Positions 14,741 through 21,191 of a DNA stretch of 21,283 nucleotides are shown here, one piece after another. Source of the stretch: a virus; IMG/VR virus record IMGVR_UViG_3300027771_000124, positions 1-21,283 of that record. One strand, given 5' to 3'. Positions within the stretch are counted from its first letter, which is position 1; each line of letters opens with the position of its first letter. The notes below the pieces were generated by a model. The model ran no database searches and was not told the DNA's origin. It worked only from the letters and a program-made list of their open reading frames with translations. The translations under genes and the position numbers were made by a program.

Positions 14741-16729
14741 TTAACGGATTGGGCAGGCACCAGTGGCGCATTCATCGTCGGTCAACTCATCGAAAGAGTT
14801 GGCATTCTCGATATCTACTGGTGACAATTTTGAAACGTATTCATCATATACTTCTTGAGACACGACATCTTGAGGCAGGTAGGCATAGCCCAAGTCTGCC
14901 GCAGTCTTTGTCGGGTCATTACGATAAATGAATGACACACCTACATAGAGGTCCCAGTTGTTCATGATCCATTCAATGATGGCTGGTACTTCGTCAGGTG
15001 AGTAGCTGATTGTTACTGAGCAATTATGATCGACGTAGTGTTTCATCATAAGACCGTAGCGGTCCAACTGTTGCACAGCGGTTTCGAGGTTCACGAACTT
15101 ACCATCCACCTCGTCAAACTTCACATCGTCATAGGCTACCGGAAAGGTAATCAAGACGCTGTCAGGTTCGAAAGGTTTCTCGATGACTGTGTAGTTAGCT
15201 GCAGTCATGATAGGTACGATTGGATCGTGCTTGGAGAAGGTCACGTTATTGAAGAGGTACTTACCAAGTGGCTTGTGGACTCCCTCCGTAGTCGACATGA
15301 TCTTTGACAGGGTTCCACTTGGCTTGATAGTTGTAACAAGCTTCGCCCGTGGTAGCCCCAGATCATCTGCAATATCGTTAGCACCCTGACGGGCAGAGGC
15401 TGCGATATTCTCCAACATCGATGGTACGTTGTTATATAGATAACCTTGGTGGTCCATCCACTTCACGATGCCTGTAGCGCCTACGCCGCATAAACGGAGG
15501 AACTCATTCAACTCGTGCCATGAACGCTGCAAGATACCATCATCTAAGTTTACACAAGTCTGGCGGTAGTTTGCTCGGGCTGCTAGGTACACAGCTTTCG
15601 TCAAACCCTCGAAGTCATCTAGGTATTTACCCCAATCTACCTCAACTAGGTTACAGAAACTCTTGTTTCCTAACAGAATTTCTGCGCACGGATTAACTCC
15701 CTTGAAGTGTGGGGCACGTTTCAAAGCAGCTTCAGCATTGATAAAGCCCGGCTCGGAGCCACCAGCTTCTAACATTCTCTCGAAGATGTAAGATAGTTCC
15801 CACTTGGTAGGCTTCTTATAGAACATCAAGGAGTTGTTAGATTGCTGACGGTGTGCGTTATCATGCAGCCAGAAATCTTTCTTAGCTGTAATGAAGTCAT
15901 CAATCTCAGGGTCATCGACAGGCATCACTGCAATCTCTGCAGATCGACGTGAGGATAGTGTAGTACCCATATGGTTAAGTAGATCGAGGATATCCATGCG
16001 TGTTAGCAGTTCGCCGGAACGCTTGTTCATGATGTCGCAGATGCGGCTCAACGCAATGTGGAGCGTGTCATCACCAGATGAAATCCAGCCGTAACCTTTC
16101 AGGCGTGTACCTGCTGGGCGGATTTCACGGTAGTCTAGGATGAGACGATCTACAGGGTCCTTGAGTGCCATGATTTTACCCAAGGCCTTTGCCCAAGCTT
16201 TAGCACTATCGCCAATCGAGATACGATAGATGCGGTAGCCTTCTTCAGTGACTGTACTCTCGGTCACGTTCTCTTCACGACCTTTATTGGAACGCTCTGA
16301 ACGCCATACTTCAATCTCTGTCTCACGAGCGAAGCCATTCAGCGTACCCACTACAGGCTCGAAGCCTACGCCACAGCCTTGCAGCAACAACCAGAACGCA
16401 TCAACTACGTCATGGACTGTCTCGATACGCCCGAAGCTACAGTTAAACTGCGAAGCCTCATGCTTCTTAGCTACGTCCGTACCACCGAGCCACAGTGTGC
16501 GACCTGATGTTGTAGCCTTACGAGAGAGCATCAACTCGCGGAACTCTTCCAGCTCACCAACTTCTCCTTGGTTAAGCTTCTCACCTTTTGAGCGTTCCCA
16601 TAGCCATTGCTGGTGGGTGATTACTCTGCCCACTGTCTCCGGCCATGTTTCAAATACAGTGCCTTCATCATTGAGAGGGCGGTTGTAGGTCCGGCGTGTT
16701 ACCACCTGCGCCCGTACATCATTAGTCAT
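14741..16729 (-). CDS. nrdJ: Adenosylcobalamin-dependent ribonucleotide reductase, class II monomeric type
   Basis: A 662-residue enzyme of the Lactobacillus leichmannii RTPR type (739 residues), which reduces ribonucleoside triphosphates to deoxy forms using a cobalamin-generated thiyl radical. Visible residues: Cys97 in QFNCSFG and Cys359 in SFCNL as the redox pair, Cys348 and Glu350 in NPCAE as the thiyl radical and catalytic acid, and the C-terminal pair Cys654 and Cys659 in ECATGACPIR that re-reduces the active site. The Cys348-Cys359 spacing of 11 is that of RTPR Cys408-Cys419. Other family motifs are GCGVGFEP (118-125) and KPSGTLSK. It overlaps mazG by four bases (ATGA), with a glutaredoxin gene two genes upstream as a possible reductant. 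It needs no oxygen or second subunit but does need host B12. The call is firm. Confidence 0.97.
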   Translation of the reverse strand: MTNDVRAQVVTRRTYNRPLNDEGTVFETWPETVGRVITHQQWLWERSKGEKLNQGEVGELEEFRELMLSRKATTSGRTLWLGGTDVAKKHEASQFNCSFGRIETVHDVVDAFWLLLQGCGVGFEPVVGTLNGFARETEIEVWRSERSNKGREENVTESTVTEEGYRIYRISIGDSAKAWAKALGKIMALKDPVDRLILDYREIRPAGTRLKGYGWISSGDDTLHIALSRICDIMNKRSGELLTRMDILDLLNHMGTTLSSRRSAEIAVMPVDDPEIDDFITAKKDFWLHDNAHRQQSNNSLMFYKKPTKWELSYIFERMLEAGGSEPGFINAEAALKRAPHFKGVNPCAEILLGNKSFCNLVEVDWGKYLDDFEGLTKAVYLAARANYRQTCVNLDDGILQRSWHELNEFLRLCGVGATGIVKWMDHQGYLYNNVPSMLENIAASARQGANDIADDLGLPRAKLVTTIKPSGTLSKIMSTTEGVHKPLGKYLFNNVTFSKHDPIVPIMTAANYTVIEKPFEPDSVLITFPVAYDDVKFDEVDGKFVNLETAVQQLDRYGLMMKHYVDHNCSVTISYSPDEVPAIIEWIMNNWDLYVGVSFIYRNDPTKTAADLGYAYLPQDVVSQEVYDEYVSKLSPVDIENANSFDELTDDECATGACPIR

Positions 16730-17052
16730 CTGTTATCACCATTACCTTTAAGCGTACCCCGAGCTTTTCGGGACGCTAGTTTATCTAGATTGTTCTGGGC
16801 TAAGTCTGAGAGCTTGCGGTTATGTTGCCGCGCAAACTCACTGATGAACCAAAGGCAATCGCCCAGCTCATCGAGGATATCTTCCCGTGGATATGTACCG
16901 TCTTTGCGATACCACTTGGCTAGCTTACCTGTTAACTCACCCACCTCTGAGGCGAGGCCCAAGCTGAGATACTCGAGAGCTTTATCCTTTGGGTAGACTG
17001 CGGTCGTAGCCGCTAGGTCTTGGTAATCGTTTAGCTTTGTTACAGTGGCCAT
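16726..17052 (-). CDS. mazG: MazG-like nucleoside triphosphate pyrophosphohydrolase
   Basis: A 108-residue, single-domain member of the all-alpha NTP pyrophosphatase superfamily. The metal-binding motif is complete: SEVGEL gives Glu36 and Glu39, and DELGD gives Glu62 and Asp65. Between them lies KLAKWYRKDG, and WFISEF follows. Such enzymes hydrolyse (d)NTPs to the monophosphates. In marine phages it has been proposed to modulate ppGpp or to recycle nucleotides from host DNA, and substrate preference cannot be read from the sequence. It starts at a TAATG junction with the glutaredoxin gene and overlaps nrdJ by ATGA, which places it firmly in the nucleotide pathway. It is about half the length of two-domain bacterial MazG. 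Confidence 0.93.
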   Translation of the reverse strand: MATVTKLNDYQDLAATTAVYPKDKALEYLSLGLASEVGELTGKLAKWYRKDGTYPREDILDELGDCLWFISEFARQHNRKLSDLAQNNLDKLASRKARGTLKGNGDNR

Positions 17053-17279
17053 TATGTTCGTCCTAAATATGCTTGAAGATTTTCATAGCCACCGACAAGC
17101 GCCCCATCGGGTCGAAAGATTTGTGGTACAGTTGTGAGGTTTGCCATACCCATCAGGGTTTTATGGACAGGGGCGTCTGCGAGAGGGATACCCTCCCAAT
17201 CAAGTCCAGCATCATCGAGGAGCTGCGCAGCTTTCAGACAATACTTGCAGTTCTTTTGGGTAATGATGGTGAACTTCAT
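17052..17279 (-). CDS. Glutaredoxin-like thiol reductase
   Basis: A 75-residue glutaredoxin/NrdH-like protein. It has the active-site CxxC as Cys11-Lys-Tyr-Cys14 after a first strand (FTIITQKN), the cis-proline TVPQIF (Pro52), and the GGYENL segment (63-68) that holds glutathione or partner contacts. Such small proteins supply electrons to ribonucleotide reductases, and the class II reductase is encoded just downstream, past mazG. CKYC lies between the usual glutaredoxin CPYC and other variants, so dependence on glutathione versus thioredoxin reductase is not decided. The start overlaps the DUF3310 gene stop as ATGA and the stop overlaps mazG as TAATG. Confidence 0.92.
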   Translation of the reverse strand: MKFTIITQKNCKYCLKAAQLLDDAGLDWEGIPLADAPVHKTLMGMANLTTVPQIFRPDGALVGGYENLQAYLGRT

Positions 17280-17521
17280 AGTATGCTCTCCCCCTTGAGT
17301 TGGTGGATGCGCATCTCGCAGTAGCGAATGACCTTACCTAGATCGGTAATCTCACTCTCCCGTCCGTCCATGCCTTCATAGAGTTTGCTGCCAGCACGTA
17401 GGGAATACTTAACGATGTTACCAATATGGAAAGGTAGGTCATTACGCATAATGAACTCGATAGGCTCAATGGCATACTGAGTGTAATGAGCTGGTCTGTT
17501 TATAATGTCGGGGGTGTCCAT
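17276..17521 (-). CDS. DUF3310 family protein
   Basis: An 81-residue protein with the DUF3310 pattern: INRPAHYTQYAIEPIEFIM, then HIGNIVKYSLRAGSK, then DLGKVIRYCEMRI, which corresponds to the family's HPAHY...G-E-IE...F--GN--KY--R...DL-KA-WY--R. The family is very common in phages, often next to nucleotide metabolism genes, and is related to the region found in T7 gp1.7, reported as an unusual nucleotide kinase. I infer a nucleotide-related role from this and from the neighbours, but no nucleotide-binding loop is visible. It overlaps the exonuclease gene by 22 bases, with a purine-rich AAAGG site eight bases before the ATG. Confidence 0.85.
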   Translation of the reverse strand: MDTPDIINRPAHYTQYAIEPIEFIMRNDLPFHIGNIVKYSLRAGSKLYEGMDGRESEITDLGKVIRYCEMRIHQLKGESIL

Positions 17522-18240
17522 AGAACTACCTTTCCTGTGTTGAAGTCGAACTCGGTATTGCGACAGATGCGGGCAACCCGCGCCTGCACGAGTGCGACGT
17601 TTTCTGAGAGTTTCTTTTTGGCGTAAGCTTCAACCACTGCGGCCCACATCTCGGTGGTATTGACACAACCCTCGAGAATTTTTTCTGCTGTTTTGGGACC
17701 GCACCCAGCTAGGCCTGTATATCCATCCACTACATCCCCAGTTAAAGCTTGGGTCATATGAAAGTAATCAGCTTCAAGCTCAGTGATAGTTCGTGCCGCT
17801 TCATCTTTAGCAGGGTTGAAGAGCTGACACGGAATTGTTGCAAGGTCTTTATCCTCACTGACAATCACGCAGTCTGGCTCATTGGTAGCTGTGATGCCGA
17901 GGAGGTCATCAGCTTCCATACCCGCAACCATGACAGCATCCATCTCTTCAACCATGTACTTACGGAGAGGTGAAAGTGTCAGAGGCTTGCGAGTATTCTT
18001 CCGGTTACTTTTGTAGGACGGGAGGATATCTTTACGCCAGTTAACCGGATCGGTGATGAAGAGTTTGAACTCCCCATGACCAAGTGCATCCGTCACCCTC
18101 TCGAGGTACTTATGGATGTAGTCGATACCCTCGCTCTCATGGGCGTGAAGGGTCCATAGGCCATCGCCCCAATCGATAGGACGCTCGGTACTGACTCCAG
18201 CTTTGAACGCTACAATGTCTGCATCGATGAGGAACTTCAT
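17500..18240 (-). CDS. 5'-3' exonuclease, T7 gp6/FEN-like
   Basis: A 246-residue member of the FEN/PIN nuclease family. Metal ligands in order: Asp6 and Asp8 (FLIDADIVAF), Glu109, Asp111 and Asp112 (MEADDLLG), and Asp130 and Asp132 (VIVSEDKDL). Lys/Arg residues in WRKDILPSYKSNRK (68-81) match the family's helical arch. The helix-three-turn-helix GDVVDGYTGLAGCGPKTAEK at 168-187 binds duplex DNA. In T7, gp6 degrades host DNA to nucleotides and removes RNA primers, and both jobs fit here next to dNTP synthesis genes. Length is shorter than T7 gp6 (300). It starts by a four-base ATGA overlap with the 69-residue gene. Confidence 0.94.
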   Translation of the reverse strand: MKFLIDADIVAFKAGVSTERPIDWGDGLWTLHAHESEGIDYIHKYLERVTDALGHGEFKLFITDPVNWRKDILPSYKSNRKNTRKPLTLSPLRKYMVEEMDAVMVAGMEADDLLGITATNEPDCVIVSEDKDLATIPCQLFNPAKDEAARTITELEADYFHMTQALTGDVVDGYTGLAGCGPKTAEKILEGCVNTTEMWAAVVEAYAKKKLSENVALVQARVARICRNTEFDFNTGKVVLWTPPTL

Positions 18241-18446
18241 TGCATCTTGCCCCCAGAAAAGGCCATCACGATACCTCGTTCCCCATCATCGTCATCTTGA
18301 GGAGCCATCATGGTTAGGCAGATAAGGGCAGCATCATGTACGATGTTCTGCACCCCCTTATCGGCAGTCTTGTCATGTACTTCTGCAAGCTTTGCTATGC
18401 ACTGAGACATGGTAGTTAATACTACTAGATCAATGTTCTCATCCAT
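18237..18446 (-). CDS. Hypothetical protein between thyX and exonuclease (69 residues)
   Basis: A 69-residue ORF that I do not recognise. It overlaps thyX by eight bases and the exonuclease start by four (ATGA), so it is probably a translated member of the coupled operon. The N-terminal half (VVLTTMSQCIAKLAEVHDKT) and the middle (VQNIVHDAALICLTMMA) look helical. An acidic patch PQDDDDGE follows, and the tail MAFSGGKMQ carries a Gly pair. There are no membrane segments, zinc ligands or known catalytic motifs. A small helical regulator or partner of neighbouring enzymes is possible, but that is only context. Confidence 0.75.
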   Translation of the reverse strand: MDENIDLVVLTTMSQCIAKLAEVHDKTADKGVQNIVHDAALICLTMMAPQDDDDGERGIVMAFSGGKMQ

Positions 18447-19077
18447 CGGTGAGGGCCTCCCATGATTGTGGAAATAGTGAGGACATCTGTTCGCCTAGAA
18501 GGTCGGCAAAATCTTGTGTCTCTCGTTGAGTGTCGGACTTGATGCGAAGGTTGTAGACCCGCGACCAGAACAGGAGAGAGCCTGTCCATACCCACTCGGT
18601 CATTGTGCTTTGAGGTAGGATGGCCCGAGCTTGTTCAGCACAGATGCCGAGGGCTATCATCTTGTTATATGTAGCAATCGCATCAATGCAGATGTCGTGG
18701 TATTCTTCGAGGAACTCTTCGCTACGTCGATGTGCGTCAGGCGATGAGCCTTGCTTCACGTCCTCTGCAGCACCCCGAAAGAACTTAGGCTTCCAGTAAG
18801 CTGGCGGGGTCTTGATATATCGACGGCTCTCTTCGTTCCATGTACCACCCACTTGGTGTTTTGCCAGTTGTCGGCTTACGAAGATTGGTGCGCTGCACCG
18901 GAAGGTAGCCTGTGGGTGAGAGAAGGGATGGTAGTGCTGCTCTCTGGCTAGGAAGTTTATCAAGCCATTGTTACGGGCCTCACTGTAACCGTCAGCCTGT
19001 TTAGAAAACGATACGCGGGCTGCATCAGCAACCAGATCGTCTGAACCCATATGGGTCATGTAAGATACATCAGTCAT
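18439..19077 (-). CDS. thyX: FAD-dependent thymidylate synthase (ThyX), phage-type signature
   Basis: A 212-residue flavin-dependent thymidylate synthase, which makes dTMP from dUMP with methylene-tetrahydrofolate and NADPH. Family landmarks: HPFSHPQATFRCSAPIFVSR (50-69), the signature KHQVGGTWNEESRRY (73-87), ARAILPQSTMTEWVWTGSLL (150-169) and NLRIK with Arg178 near the dUMP site. In the canonical signature, RHRx7S, the first part is Arg-His-Arg. Here it is Lys73-His74-Gln75, and Ser84 is eight residues later, one more than usual. A similar form occurs in marine phages. AAGGACT lies seven bases before the ATG. It is upstream of and coupled to the nucleotide genes, giving dTTP where class II reductase supplies the rest. 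Confidence 0.95.
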   Translation of the reverse strand: MTDVSYMTHMGSDDLVADAARVSFSKQADGYSEARNNGLINFLAREQHYHPFSHPQATFRCSAPIFVSRQLAKHQVGGTWNEESRRYIKTPPAYWKPKFFRGAAEDVKQGSSPDAHRRSEEFLEEYHDICIDAIATYNKMIALGICAEQARAILPQSTMTEWVWTGSLLFWSRVYNLRIKSDTQRETQDFADLLGEQMSSLFPQSWEALTDG

Positions 19078-19093
19078 TAGTAGTCCTTAACGG

Positions 19094-19492
19094 TTAGATT
19101 TTAATAAACTTAGGGATGTTGAAGGTGTGAACTTCACGATGACAATTGGCACAGAGGAGGTGACACTTATCGACTTCTGTTATTAGGTTGGTCCATGACC
19201 TCTGCATGTTAGATTGGGAGACCCCAAACCTTTTGAGCGTGTCATCGTAATGATGGAATTCAAATACATTGGGGTGGTATTCTTCATCACATCGTTCGCA
19301 CCGACCGCCCTTATAGGCGACCAGTTCTCGTTTTCGTTGGCGGACCATTTCTCGGACATAGATCGAGTTAGGATTTTTAGTGAGTGTCCGCCCAATTTGA
19401 ACCGACCTTGTACTCGCCTGTGATTGGACACCGGAACTTGAAGTGGTCTCCAGCGAGTTGAAAAGATTTAACTGCTTCTCTTCCAACGTCAT
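19094..19492 (-). CDS. HNH endonuclease, start nested in the DNA polymerase gene
   Basis: A 132-residue protein with a ββα-metal HNH fold. Zinc ligands are Cys65-x2-Cys68 (RCERC) and Cys114-x2-Cys117 (CANC). His80 and His81 (FEFHHYD) and the C-terminal NCHREVH (116-122) complete the active site. Such free-standing enzymes are frequent in phages, either as homing-type nucleases next to replication genes or in DNA processing. The ATG at 19490-19492 lies 116 bases inside the polymerase gene. I prefer it because AAGGAG (19500-19505) precedes it by seven bases, while the internal Met49 (19346-19348), after the polymerase stop, has only a weak site. The first 48 residues, Ser/Thr/Gln-rich, would then be translated from polymerase sequence in another frame. 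If the start is Met49, an 84-residue HNH core remains. Confidence 0.9.
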   Translation of the reverse strand: MTLEEKQLNLFNSLETTSSSGVQSQASTRSVQIGRTLTKNPNSIYVREMVRQRKRELVAYKGGRCERCDEEYHPNVFEFHHYDDTLKRFGVSQSNMQRSWTNLITEVDKCHLLCANCHREVHTFNIPKFIKI

Positions 19493-21167
19493 CAGCTATC
19501 TCCTTTCTAGCGATGAGCTGCACCTCGTCATGGACGTGAGCAACTTGGGCATAGTCTTCGCCCCACTTGTAACCTTTAGCGGTTAGATTTTGGTAAAGTA
19601 TTACTGTGGCTTGCTTGGCTAGCAGCGCACCAGCACCCTGTAGTAAGGTATTGAGTGCCGCATGGGGTGAACGAACCGGAAGTATTCTTCCATCTAGTCC
19701 AGCTAAGTGATTGTTCTTTTCAACTGCAGCACCGACAGCATCCCGTAGTTGCTTGAGAGCAGGGGTTGCCTTCATGAATTTGTTGATAAGCTTACGCCCT
19801 TCCTTCTCGGAACCATCAACGATGGAACCAATCTTGGCAGGACCTGCGCCATACAGAAATCCATAAATGAATGTCTTTGCTGAGTTCCTAGTAGGTAGAC
19901 CAGCAGCCTTCTGGTTAACCGAATGTATATCCCCGTTAAGGACGACATCCACGTAGGCAGCGTCATCGTACTTAGCCATGAAGTGTGCCAAGCATCTCAA
20001 TTCTAGGCCGGATAAATCTGCGCCCACAAGATCATAGCCAGTTGGTGCATGGAATAAGGCTCGGCAATCTGTACCGAACGGCGCACCGACACTGGGTGTT
20101 TGTGCAATGTTAGGTCTGTTGTGGGTGCAGCGTCCTGTTGCAGCACCGTTGGTATTGACCTGTCCATGTATGCGTCCACCCTTAACCATCTTTAGCCATG
20201 CGTTCTTGCCGACAGCTAATTGACCCAGCCGCTTATCTAACATGAGATACTCACGGAGGAGGGAAGCTTCAGGGTAATCTAAGCCAGCGAGAACTGTCTC
20301 ATCTACCTTGGGCTTACCGTTATCTGTGTGAACAAGAGGCAACCAGCCGTGAACAGTGGTCAGCCTGTTAGCAATGTGGTCACGACTTGCAGGATTGAAT
20401 ACAACTTCCTTAACCTTATAGGTCAGCTCACCCTTAACGTACCCTCGTGATTTGTTATTCACTCTAGGTGTAAAGGGTTCACGTATTTCCCAAGGCTCGA
20501 AAGCTTCCTGCAGTTGCACACCGATCTCTGCCTGTCTCCGCTGTAGTTTAGCCAGCAGCTCATTAGCTTTCACCTCATCGAAGTGGAAACCGTGAGCCTC
20601 TTGCATACGGATAACATGAGCAAAGTCATGCTCGAGCTTGATACTTTCTGGCGAAGGCTTCTTACTCATGATGAACTTGTAGAACTTCAGGTTCGTGTAA
20701 CAGTCTTGGACGCAATATGTCTGCATGTCCTCGGACCATTCTGCCCAGCCACCATCATACTCAATCTTATTCTCACCAATACGGTAGCCCCAAGCTTTAA
20801 GGCCGTGACTACCAATCAGATTACGTGGGTGGTCCTTGCCCTGTGGTTTCTTAATGTAGGCAAAGTCGTTGTTCTTTAGATCAGACCAGATCAAGCGAGA
20901 CATAATCAACGTATCATGTATCACACCATGATACTCAAATCCGAACAGCTTATACAAAGCTGGCAGGTCGAAGCCTTGAATGTTATGGCCTGCCAAAAGC
21001 TCTGCATTCTCGAGGTATGACAAACCATCTGCAATGGAGATATAACCCTCTTGGTCAGCACAGCTAACCTCTTCCTCAGTGTCCATATCAATCAATACAA
21101 GTGAATGTATTGTATTAAGTTCATCGAGTAGTCCGTTGGTTTCGATATCAAATAGTATACGTTTCAT
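19377..21167 (-). CDS. Family A DNA polymerase with 3'-5' exonuclease, T7 gp5-like
   Basis: A 596-residue replicative polymerase. Proofreading domain: Asp7 and Glu9 (FDIETNGL), Asn62 and Asp67 (HNIQGFDL), and Tyr151/Asp155 (YCVQD). Polymerase domain: motif A with Asp384 (VGADLSGLELRCLAHFM), motif B with Arg427, Lys431 and Tyr435 (RNSAKTFIYGFLYG), and motif C His546-Asp547-Glu548 (HVHDEVQ). Tyr435 matches T7 Tyr526, the residue that allows dideoxynucleotides. The C-terminus GSNWADTH matches T7 GPNWAICH, so the gene is complete. It is about 108 residues shorter than T7 gp5 (704), mainly because the thioredoxin-binding segment is reduced (about 224-250). The ATG follows GAGAGGGA and lies 24 bases after the primase-helicase stop. 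The HNH gene begins inside its 3' end. Confidence 0.97.
   Translation of the reverse strand: MKRILFDIETNGLLDELNTIHSLVLIDMDTEEEVSCADQEGYISIADGLSYLENAELLAGHNIQGFDLPALYKLFGFEYHGVIHDTLIMSRLIWSDLKNNDFAYIKKPQGKDHPRNLIGSHGLKAWGYRIGENKIEYDGGWAEWSEDMQTYCVQDCYTNLKFYKFIMSKKPSPESIKLEHDFAHVIRMQEAHGFHFDEVKANELLAKLQRRQAEIGVQLQEAFEPWEIREPFTPRVNNKSRGYVKGELTYKVKEVVFNPASRDHIANRLTTVHGWLPLVHTDNGKPKVDETVLAGLDYPEASLLREYLMLDKRLGQLAVGKNAWLKMVKGGRIHGQVNTNGAATGRCTHNRPNIAQTPSVGAPFGTDCRALFHAPTGYDLVGADLSGLELRCLAHFMAKYDDAAYVDVVLNGDIHSVNQKAAGLPTRNSAKTFIYGFLYGAGPAKIGSIVDGSEKEGRKLINKFMKATPALKQLRDAVGAAVEKNNHLAGLDGRILPVRSPHAALNTLLQGAGALLAKQATVILYQNLTAKGYKWGEDYAQVAHVHDEVQLIARKEIADDVGREAVKSFQLAGDHFKFRCPITGEYKVGSNWADTH
19500..19505 (-). 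promoter_or_regulatory. Ribosome binding site that sets the HNH start
   Basis: AAGGAG on the minus strand, seven bases upstream of the ATG at 19490-19492 and inside the polymerase reading frame (codons for Lys-Glu). It is the best ribosome binding site near the HNH gene and the reason for choosing the nested start. Confidence 0.65.
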
Positions 21168-21191
21168 ATGCTGTCCCTCTCGACTAGCTTG

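Noticed and set aside
16726-17052. MazG as the antitoxin-linked or defence-related system
   Set aside because: It is a single-domain phage enzyme within a nucleotide operon, with no MazEF or other toxin gene next to it.
19183-19431. Minus-strand 82-residue ORF overlapping HNH and polymerase ends
   Set aside because: The HNH frame carries the zinc and His motifs and the good ribosome binding site. This third frame has no recognisable motif.
19094-19492. Group I intron or intein carrying the HNH gene in the polymerase
   Set aside because: The polymerase frame is continuous to its normal NWADTH end and no intein splice motifs interrupt it, so the HNH gene is free-standing.
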